In this document: piece by piece, positions 12,093-16,904 of the stretch | Layout: each line of letters begins with the position of its first letter | How positions within the stretch are numbered: the stretch's first letter is position 1 | Origin: JANWHZ01 sp035545555 | GTDB taxonomy: Bacteria > Patescibacteriota > Saccharimonadia > Saccharimonadales > UBA4665 | NCBI GenBank assembly: GCA_035545555.1 | Contig: DASZYD010000008.1 | Location: forward strand, 1 to 16,904 | DNA: 16,904 nucleotides | Direction of reading: 5' to 3' | Position numbers and translations under genes: made by a program | Notes under the pieces: model-generated | The model's input: only the letters and a program-made list of their open reading frames with translations | What the model was told of the DNA's origin: nothing | Database searches by the model: none

Positions 12093-12108
12093 TGTCTAAC
12101 TCAGTATA
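12093..12108 (-). promoter_or_regulatory. Short-leader promoter of the FtsB-like gene
   Basis: TATACT (12108-12103), then 10 bases to the ATG at 12092; no Shine-Dalgarno site. Divergent from the tRNA-Ile2 promoter 20 bases away. Confidence 0.45.
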
Positions 12109-12124
12109 TATCCATCAGCTAATC

Positions 12125-12133
12125 TGGTATACT
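12125..12133 (+). promoter_or_regulatory. Extended -10 promoter of tRNA-Ile2
   Basis: TGG-TATACT (12125-12133); the predicted start near 12140 is 6 bases before the mature tRNA. Confidence 0.6.
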
Positions 12134-12145
12134 CAGCTCTGTTGC

Positions 12146-12221
12146 GGGGGCGTAGCTCAGTGGTCAGAGCAGCGGGCTCATAACCTGTTGGTCGTTGGTT
12201 CGACCCCAACCGCCCCCACCA
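12146..12221 (+). tRNA. tRNA with CAU anticodon, probably tRNA-Ile2 (TilS substrate)
   Basis: A 76-base cloverleaf with encoded CCA: acceptor GGGGGCG/CGCCCCC (7 perfect pairs), D-stem GCTC/GAGC with loop AGTGGTCA, anticodon stem GCGGG/CCTGT with loop CTCATAA, T-arm GTTGG-TTCGACC-CCAAC, A73. It lacks C1-A72, so it is not the initiator. The AGTGGTCA-GAGCA D-arm and the TTGGTCG after the anticodon stem resemble tRNA-Ile2 (CAU, modified to lysidine), while the copy at 7853 resembles elongator Met. A bacterium with TilS needs exactly these three CAU tRNAs. The anticodon stem has two G-U pairs (27-43 and 29-41). Confidence 0.75.
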
Positions 12222-12236
12222 CGTGTATCGATCGAC

Positions 12237-12268
12237 AAGCCTGCTCTTTTTTCCGCGCAGGCTTTTTT
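12237..12268 (+). terminator. Terminator of tRNA-Ile2
   Basis: 8-bp stem AAGCCTGC/GCAGGCTT (12237-12244 / 12257-12264) followed by a T-run to 12268. The run overlaps the stop codon of the convergent ABC permease gene. Confidence 0.85.
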
Positions 12269-13013
12269 AGTTAGCGTCGCGCCTGAGGAGCAGGAACCAG
12301 GCAATGGCCCAGCCGACGGCCAGGTATAGCAAGAATATTTCGGCGGCATGGGTCGGCGTCAGCGAGCCGCCGCCAAGCGTCCCGAGATTGAGCACCTGAT
12401 CAAGCGACGTGAACGGCAGGTAGACGGCGTTTTTCTTGAGCAGGAGCGAGAGTACCGCCTCCACGGTGTTTGGCGCGATGAATAAGGTAGCGATAGTACC
12501 GATTTGACTGCGGATCAGGAAAGCGAGCAGCAGCCCGGCCATGCCGTATCCCCAGCCATAGAACAAGGTACGCCAGGCCACATCCCAAACATGGACAGTC
12601 TGCGCTACCAGCGTGAGGTGATGCGCGCTCATGCCAAGGTACGCCATCAGCGGCGCGCAAACACCCATGATGAGCGTAAAGACGACCGAAAAGGCAGTGA
12701 TGACCAGCAGCTTGGCGAGCAGCACTTTACTCCGGCTATTGGATGCCGTGAGCGTGTACATGATGGTGCTGTAGCGGTATTCGTGGGTGCAGAGCAGCAC
12801 GGCCACGAGTGCCGCGAACACCGAGACTACGCCGACCGCGCCGGTAACGGCTGAGGCCGCCGCACCCGGGTTGTGCAGCGTCAGTGCATCTGCCCGCCAG
12901 CCGCTGATGTAAAACGAGAAAAAGATAACCAGTGCCAGCGACAGTGCCGTAATCACATACGTCGAGCGTACGGTCAGCAGTTTGCGCACTTCGGCTTTTA
13001 TCGTCGGAACCAT
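12267..13013 (-). CDS. ABC-2 type transporter permease
   Basis: 248 residues with about six hydrophobic helices, the ABC-2 exporter permease layout. The N-terminus reads KAEVRKLLTVRSTYVITALSL: a short cytoplasmic amphipathic stretch before TM1, typical of the family. The motif EYRYSTIMYTLTAS before TM3 is the usual conserved cytoplasmic segment linking permease to ATPase. A few charged residues end the last helix (LLLRRDAN). It partners with the ATPase gene directly upstream, whose last 16 bases it overlaps. AAAGG lies 6 bases before the ATG inside the ATPase gene, so translation is probably coupled. Export substrate unknown; lipid, antibiotic or peptide are all possible. Confidence 0.88.
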   Translation of the reverse strand: MVPTIKAEVRKLLTVRSTYVITALSLALVIFFSFYISGWRADALTLHNPGAAASAVTGAVGVVSVFAALVAVLLCTHEYRYSTIMYTLTASNSRSKVLLAKLLVITAFSVVFTLIMGVCAPLMAYLGMSAHHLTLVAQTVHVWDVAWRTLFYGWGYGMAGLLLAFLIRSQIGTIATLFIAPNTVEAVLSLLLKKNAVYLPFTSLDQVLNLGTLGGGSLTPTHAAEIFLLYLAVGWAIAWFLLLRRDAN

Positions 13014-13939
13014 CGCTTGCCTTTCCCTTCTTTGGCGCCATCGGCGCCGGCGCTGTATTCTTCGGCACCCTCGGTCAGCTCCAGAAACGCTTCTTCAAGC
13101 GAGGCGCTGCGCGTCGCGAGCTCCAGCACCGGCACGCCTGTCTTGAAGGCCAGCTTGCCAATCTCGTCAGTGGCAGGCACATTCACCCGGAGGCCGCCAT
13201 CAACCCGCTCGAATGCGATTTTCTGTGCTGACAGTGCTTTCTCAAGCGCCATAAGCTGCCCGGCACGGACGAACACGCCGGAGTGCGAGCTGCGCGCAAT
13301 GAGGTCGCGCATCGACGTGCTGGCAATGAGCTTGCCCTTGCCGATCACCACAATGTTGTCGGCCATCTGCGACATCTCGCTCAGCAGGTGCGACGAGATA
13401 AACACCGCGTTGCCCTGATCGGCGTAGTCCTTGATAAATTGGCGGAGCCAGGCAATCCCCTCAGGATCAAGCCCGTTGGCCGGCTCGTCCAGAATGAGGT
13501 ATTTCGGTTTGCCCAAGATAGCTGCTGCAATGCCAAGCCGCTGGCTCATGCCCAAACTGAATTTGCCCGGGCGGCCCTTGGCTTCTTTAAGCAGGCCGAC
13601 CATATCGAGGGCTTCATCAACCCGGCTGAGCGGAATATCGCCGGCGGTCGCCAGGATCTTCAGATGATTACGCGCAGTGCGCGTCGGGTGAAACGCCTTG
13701 GCCTCCAATAGGATACCGACTATTTTGGAGGGCTGCGCATATTCATGCAGTGCTTTGCCGTCGAAGGTTGTCCAGCCGCTACCGTTGTCCAGGCCAAGCA
13801 TCAGCCGCATGGTCGTGGACTTGCCGGCGCCGTTGGGCCCCAAAAAGCCGGTCACTTTGCCGGTTTCGACCTCAAAGGAGATATCACTGACCGCTACTTT
13901 GTGGCGGTACCGTTTGGTAAGGTGTTCGGTTTTGATCAC
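12998..13939 (-). CDS. ABC transporter ATP-binding protein (ABC-2/drug-export type)
   Basis: 313 residues starting with GTG at 13939. Walker A GPNGAGKS (34-41), signature SLGMSQR (128-134, a common LSGGQ variant in this subfamily), Walker B YLILDE (147-152) with D-loop ANGLDPEG, and H-loop His184 in SSHLLSEM. The C-terminal ~100 residues form the extra domain seen in BcrA-like exporters and close with SLEEAFLELT. The frame is open to 14272, but that would overlap most of the next gene. The GTG is supported by TATACT (13951-13946) ending exactly 6 bases before it and by the conserved opening IKTEHLTKRY. It forms a two-gene exporter with the permease. The 14-base gap to the gene upstream contains the promoter. 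Confidence 0.93.
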   Translation of the reverse strand: MIKTEHLTKRYRHKVAVSDISFEVETGKVTGFLGPNGAGKSTTMRLMLGLDNGSGWTTFDGKALHEYAQPSKIVGILLEAKAFHPTRTARNHLKILATAGDIPLSRVDEALDMVGLLKEAKGRPGKFSLGMSQRLGIAAAILGKPKYLILDEPANGLDPEGIAWLRQFIKDYADQGNAVFISSHLLSEMSQMADNIVVIGKGKLIASTSMRDLIARSSHSGVFVRAGQLMALEKALSAQKIAFERVDGGLRVNVPATDEIGKLAFKTGVPVLELATRSASLEEAFLELTEGAEEYSAGADGAKEGKGKRWFRR

Positions 13940-13951
13940 CCTTTTAGTATA
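13940..13951 (-). promoter_or_regulatory. Leaderless promoter of the ABC exporter, GTG start
   Basis: TATACT (13951-13946), AAAAGG (6 bases), then GTG at 13939. AAAAGG touches the GTG and is too close for a Shine-Dalgarno site. Confidence 0.55.
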
Positions 13952-13953
13952 CG

Positions 13954-14799
13954 CTACTGCAGTGGTGTTGGCGCAACTGATGTGCCCGGGGTGGCCGCTT
14001 GGAGATGCGGCCACTTTGCCACCAGCACGTGGGTGGCAATACCCACGGCCAGCAGCGCCACCGCAATGAGGCCGAAGCGCCAGGCCAGATCGTGCGCAAT
14101 GGCGGTCGCTACGTCGCGGCCGATGCCCGCGAACGCATTTGACGGAGCGTCCAGTTGGACCAAACGTGTGATCAAGCTGGAGCCGACGACACATATCATC
14201 GCAAGCAACGCCGTAAAGACACCAATGGTAATCACCGCGTTCGGCAGCGCCGCCCATTTGTGCCGCAGCCACGATACCGCCACGAGCGCCAGCGCCAGCA
14301 TGACGCTCATAATCAGTACGGCTACCCGTACGCCTGCAATGCTTTTGCCCGGATAGGCGATTGTTTTGTTTGTGCCCGAATCCGGCACCAGTCGCGTGGG
14401 TTGCACGAATGTCGTATTCGCGGGCAGTGGTACACCGGCAGCCTGTATTTGTGATGTGATGCCGCTCAGGTCGATCGACGGAGCAGGGCCCTTACCCTGA
14501 TAGTACAGCGCCAGCTGCTCGATGGCAGGGTTAATGGTTTGCTCTAGTACTGCCGGGGTGACAATGCGGTTGATCGCGTCCGCCGCCTGCTGGTTCCCTG
14601 CCACAGCCGGCTGCTGCGCGACTTCGTCTGCCAGCGCCGCTGCCAGGCGGCCGTAGGCATTCGTCGAGCGTAGCTTGCCCTCCAGATAGGTGCTGTTCAT
14701 AATGGTCTGCCCGGCGGCGACAGTGACAATACTGCCGAGTACTGACGCCACAAACAGGCTCGCCAGCAACTTCGAGGTCCACGAGAGTACTGTCTGCAT
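13954..14799 (-). CDS. Predicted four-TM membrane protein with extracytoplasmic domain, unknown function
   Basis: 281 residues. TM1 at about 11-30 anchors the N-terminus. Residues 31-155 form a soluble, largely helical domain rich in Ala, Gln and Asn, with a Pro-rich end, predicted outside. TM2 (about 157-177), TM3 (about 188-210) and TM4 (about 242-261) follow, then a Pro/Thr tail. No catalytic motif, lipobox or Cys pair is evident. The layout (one helix, ectodomain, three helices) resembles sensor-like or envelope-stress membrane proteins of Gram-positives, but I recognise no family. It stops 14 bases before the GTG of the ABC ATPase, so it may serve that exporter. Start: TACAAT (14812-14807) ends 7 bases before the ATG. 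Confidence 0.75.
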   Translation of the reverse strand: MQTVLSWTSKLLASLFVASVLGSIVTVAAGQTIMNSTYLEGKLRSTNAYGRLAAALADEVAQQPAVAGNQQAADAINRIVTPAVLEQTINPAIEQLALYYQGKGPAPSIDLSGITSQIQAAGVPLPANTTFVQPTRLVPDSGTNKTIAYPGKSIAGVRVAVLIMSVMLALALVAVSWLRHKWAALPNAVITIGVFTALLAMICVVGSSLITRLVQLDAPSNAFAGIGRDVATAIAHDLAWRFGLIAVALLAVGIATHVLVAKWPHLQAATPGTSVAPTPLQ

Positions 14800-14812
14800 A
14801 CGCGGTATTGTA
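14800..14812 (-). promoter_or_regulatory. Leaderless promoter of the four-TM protein gene
   Basis: TACAAT (14812-14807), ACCGCGT (7 bases), ATG. Nearly the same block as before ftsH. Confidence 0.5.
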
Positions 14813-14832
14813 CGCTGCCGGAGCAGTGGCCG

Positions 14833-15822
14833 CTAGCGTGCCATGCCCAACAGCGTCAGCAGTTCATCGGTCGTAGTGGCTGCCATCAGGCGTTCACGCA
14901 GCTCTTTGGCACCGTCAAAGCCGTTGACGTAGAGCTTGCAGAACTTATTGAGCGGCGCCACCGGCCGTTCGCCATGCTGCCATGTCTCGGCGAATAGCTT
15001 TACGTGTTTCGCAAATAGCGCGATGCGCTCGGCCGGCACAGCATGCGGCCAAGGGCTCTCCCGCGCAAAAACAAAAGGATCTTGGAAGATGCCCCGGCCG
15101 ATCATAATGCCGTCGAGCCCATACTGCGCGGCCAACTGCTCACCCTGTGCGCGGCTGCCGACATCGCCGTTACCGACAATGAGGGTCTGCGGCGCAACAC
15201 GGTCGCGCAGCTGACGCACTTCGCCGATCAGCTCCCAGTGTGCCGGCACTTTGCTCATTTCTTTGCGTGTCCGGCCATGGATGCTCAACATGCTAAGGTT
15301 CTGCTGCAGCAGAAATTCGTGCCATGTCAGGTCGACCCTGCTAAAGCCCAGCCGCGTTTTGACGCTGACCGGCAGCCGGCCGGCGGCACCCTCCTGCGTA
15401 GCTTTGATACTGTCGGCTGCCAGCCCGCGATTATTGATAAGGGCGCTGCACGTGCCGTTTTTGACGACGTTCTTGTCCGGGCAGCCCATATTGAGATCGA
15501 TACCAACGAACTTCGCGCTCTCGGGCAGGCCAAGCTCGCGCGCAAACGTGCCGTCGGCCACCTCTTGCGCGGTTTTGTAAAAATTGGCGGGCGTCTTGCC
15601 CCATAGTTGTATGATCAGCGACTGTTCGCCGGGCGCGAAGCGCACTTTCTTCAAAAGGTTCTGGCGGCCGGGGCTCTGCAAGCCGTCGACATTGACGAAC
15701 TCCGTAAAATACAGATCCGGCGGCGTGCAGCCGGCAACGATCTGACGGAACACGGTGTCTGTCACATCATCCATCGGTGCCAATACAAAAAACGGCTTTG
15801 GCAAGCCCGCAAGTATGCTCAT
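14833..15822 (-). CDS. tRNA-dihydrouridine synthase (Dus family)
   Basis: 329 residues, normal for bacterial Dus. The FMN-dependent TIM barrel reduces specific uridines in the tRNA D-loop to dihydrouridine. Seen: LAPMDDVTD (14-22, FMN-binding first strand), QLWGKTP (72-78), DLNMGCPDKNVVKNG (109-123) with catalytic Cys114, SVKTRLGF (153-160) with Lys155, IHGRTRKEM (181-189) with His182, VGNGDV (216-221), and GIMIGRGIFQDP near 236-247. In most Dus proteins the loop after GCP reads GG(A/G)GSAL; here it is GTCSAL, placing a second Cys (125) near the active site. Which D-loop position is modified cannot be told. The start is set by TAATAT ending 6 bases before the ATG (or TATAAT, 8 bases). It follows the Nudix gene by 23 bases. 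Confidence 0.93.
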   Translation of the reverse strand: MSILAGLPKPFFVLAPMDDVTDTVFRQIVAGCTPPDLYFTEFVNVDGLQSPGRQNLLKKVRFAPGEQSLIIQLWGKTPANFYKTAQEVADGTFARELGLPESAKFVGIDLNMGCPDKNVVKNGTCSALINNRGLAADSIKATQEGAAGRLPVSVKTRLGFSRVDLTWHEFLLQQNLSMLSIHGRTRKEMSKVPAHWELIGEVRQLRDRVAPQTLIVGNGDVGSRAQGEQLAAQYGLDGIMIGRGIFQDPFVFARESPWPHAVPAERIALFAKHVKLFAETWQHGERPVAPLNKFCKLYVNGFDGAKELRERLMAATTTDELLTLLGMAR

Positions 15823-15840
15823 CGACTTATATTATATAAT
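15823..15840 (-). promoter_or_regulatory. Leaderless promoter of the dus gene
   Basis: Contains the palindrome ATTATATAAT (15831-15840), as in the tilS promoter. The TATAAT on minus (15836-15831) is followed by ATAAGTCG and the ATG; the overlapping TAATAT (15834-15829) gives the 6-base spacing. Confidence 0.55.
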
Positions 15841-15845
15841 AATTC

Positions 15846-16286
15846 CTAACTCGCCACAGCGACGTGAGCCAGATGGCTCATATAGTCCTGCAGTCGTTGT
15901 TGCATGGGCTCCACGGCTTGCTCACACGCCAGGTACTCCCCGATCTCCACGAAACGCCACTGCAGCCCTTCTTCCAGGAGTTCGATCGCAGCGGCCTCCT
16001 GTTCGGTGATGTCCATTGCTACAAAACAAACGAGTTTGCCGGCATGTTTGAGCGACGGATATAGACGCTCGTAGGTTATGCGGCGCGGGTCAAGCTCCAG
16101 CCCCAGCTCCTCGCGCACCTCCCGGGTGAAACACTCGGCGGGCGTCGTGTCCTTCACAGCATCCCACCCGCCGCCGGGCACATCCCAAAGCCCTGGAAAG
16201 GTATCGGTATCACTGGTGCGCTGGATGCTCACGATCCGGCCATCCGGCGCGAAGAGCGCACCTTTGACGCCAAGGCACTCTGTCAT
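15846..16286 (-). CDS. Nudix hydrolase, probably nucleotide-cleansing (MutT-like)
   Basis: 146 residues, a single Nudix domain. Strand 1 ECLGVKGALFAPDGRIVSIQRT leads to FPGLWDVPGGGWD (30-42) and the box ending REVREELGL (55-63), which keeps the catalytic R-E-x2-E-E. The first half of the box is unusual: between GGG and REVREE there is one extra residue, and the expected Glu is replaced (KDTTPAECFT). The metal-binding Glu pair is intact, so hydrolase activity (X-diphosphate linked to a nucleoside or similar) remains likely. The start is fixed by TATACT (16298-16293) ending exactly 6 bases before the ATG. It is 12 bases downstream of the helicase gene's stop. Confidence 0.88.
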   Translation of the reverse strand: MTECLGVKGALFAPDGRIVSIQRTSDTDTFPGLWDVPGGGWDAVKDTTPAECFTREVREELGLELDPRRITYERLYPSLKHAGKLVCFVAMDITEQEAAAIELLEEGLQWRFVEIGEYLACEQAVEPMQQRLQDYMSHLAHVAVAS

Positions 16287-16298
16287 ACCATCAGTATA
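16287..16298 (-). promoter_or_regulatory. Leaderless promoter of the Nudix gene
   Basis: TATACT (16298-16293) begins immediately after the TAG stop of the helicase gene; then GATGGT (6 bases) and ATG. Confidence 0.55.
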
Positions 16299-16904
16299 CT
16301 AAAACAACGTCGCTTGAGCGCGCCTGGCAGCGCGTTTTTTGAGGCGGTTTTCCAGCGTGACCATGGCCGGGTCGGCGCTACGCGGCAGGACCGCTTCGGA
16401 CAGCTCAGCGACAAAACGTGACAGCACCGCCGGTTTGCCTGCTCTGGTTTTGGCGTGGAGCACCGTGAGACTGGTCCGGGCGCGCGTTGCGGCAACGTAA
16501 AATAGCCGCTGCTCTTCGGCGATGTTTTCTGTGTTGCCCTGGGGCAGGATATCCTCTTCGGCAGCCAGCAGAAAGACGTGTTCAAACTCAAGGCCTTTGC
16601 TGGCATGGATGGTCATCAGCGAGACGGCGTTGGCCGACGGATCATAGAACTCCTGTTCGCTCATTGCATCAATATGTTTGAGACATGCGGCCACATCGCT
16701 TCCGAACTGCACGAAGGTGCCGAACAGCTGCCGGAGCGACTCTGATGGTACGTCGAGGCGGGCAGCGGCCGCGACCGCCAAGTCATAGACCGGCAGGCCG
16801 TTTGGGTTGTCGTTCTCGCGCAGTGCGGCGATAACAGCTTGCACATCGGGCCGCTCGTAGGGCGATCCCTCGCCGGCGATCTGGTAGGGGAGGCCTGACT
16901 CCGC
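16299..16904 (-). CDS. UvrD/PcrA-like superfamily 1 DNA helicase, C-terminal 201 residues
   Basis: The gene enters from the right edge; its N-terminal part (Walker A, motifs Ia-III) is outside. The visible part starts in the block before domain 2B (SGLPYQIAGEGSPYERPDVQ, compare the GIPY...FYER segment of PcrA). It then shows motif V MTIHASKGLEFEHVFLL and motif VI EEQRLFYVAATRARTSL, where the Arg contacts ATP gamma-phosphate. Between them is ILPQGN, the usual LPH-like segment. The end is a short basic tail (ENRLKKRAARRAQATLF). These ATP-driven 3'-5' helicases act in nucleotide excision and mismatch repair and in removing proteins from DNA. UvrD, PcrA and Rep cannot be separated on this piece. 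The frame is open without interruption to the window edge. Confidence 0.93.
   Translation of the reverse strand, partial: AESGLPYQIAGEGSPYERPDVQAVIAALRENDNPNGLPVYDLAVAAAARLDVPSESLRQLFGTFVQFGSDVAACLKHIDAMSEQEFYDPSANAVSLMTIHASKGLEFEHVFLLAAEEDILPQGNTENIAEEQRLFYVAATRARTSLTVLHAKTRAGKPAVLSRFVAELSEAVLPRSADPAMVTLENRLKKRAARRAQATLF

Noticed and set aside
13940..14272. N-terminal extension of the ABC ATPase to 14272
   Set aside because: It overlaps the four-TM gene and contains no ABC sequence; the GTG at 13939 has the correct -10 spacing and the family's normal opening.
1..16904. CRISPR arrays, insertion sequences or transposase/integrase genes
   Set aside because: No spaced direct repeats, terminal inverted repeats with a transposase, or recombinase motifs were found in either strand.

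Overview
This window looks like chromosomal DNA of a streamlined, GC-rich bacterium, most likely of the Patescibacteria/CPR group and probably Saccharibacteria-like. The taxonomic call is an inference. It rests on short intergenic gaps, compact enzyme versions (a 295-residue TilS), the gene mix, and above all on promoter geometry. At least ten genes have a -10 hexamer (TANNNT) ending 6-10 bases before the start codon and no Shine-Dalgarno sequence, so their mRNAs should be leaderless or nearly so. Codon use fits the standard bacterial code.

Layout. (1) 1-5538, minus strand: the start of a P-loop kinase, then lepA (EF4), murJ (lipid II flippase) and ftsH (membrane AAA+ protease). (2) 5573-7682: tilS (minus) and an ITPase/HAM1-family gene (plus) share a 25-base bidirectional promoter built on the palindrome ATTATATAAT. 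A SAM-dependent methyltransferase follows. (3) 7683-8598: a structured-RNA candidate directly upstream of elongator tRNA-Met, a strong terminator, and a degenerate Nudix-like gene. (4) 8599-11460: an accessory-looking stretch. It holds a 29-codon peptide gene with a textbook sigma-70 promoter, an operator-like inverted repeat and a Shine-Dalgarno site; a metallophosphatase of the type found in phages and mobile elements, also with a strong Shine-Dalgarno site; a gene-poor 0.77 kb segment with two promoter-plus-terminator units that look like small RNA genes; a 25-base tRNA 3'-end fragment (His-like) that looks like an old attachment site; and an AT-rich HD-domain gene. (5) 11463-12268: initiator tRNA-fMet, an FtsB/DivIC-like division protein, and a third CAU tRNA, best read as tRNA-Ile2, the substrate of TilS. 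(6) 12267-16904, minus strand: an ABC-2 exporter (permease plus ATPase), a four-TM protein of unknown function, a tRNA-dihydrouridine synthase, a Nudix hydrolase and the C-terminal part of a UvrD/PcrA-like helicase.

Much of the core content concerns translation and tRNA (EF4, TilS, Dus, all three CAU tRNAs) and envelope growth or division (MurJ, FtsH, FtsB). Even tightly packed same-strand genes in region 6 each carry their own -10 box in gaps of 14-33 bases, so this is a row of single-gene leaderless units more than one classical operon. The least explained parts are 7711-7849 (structured RNA) and 8599-10866 (peptide, phosphatase, small RNA candidates, tRNA fragment).
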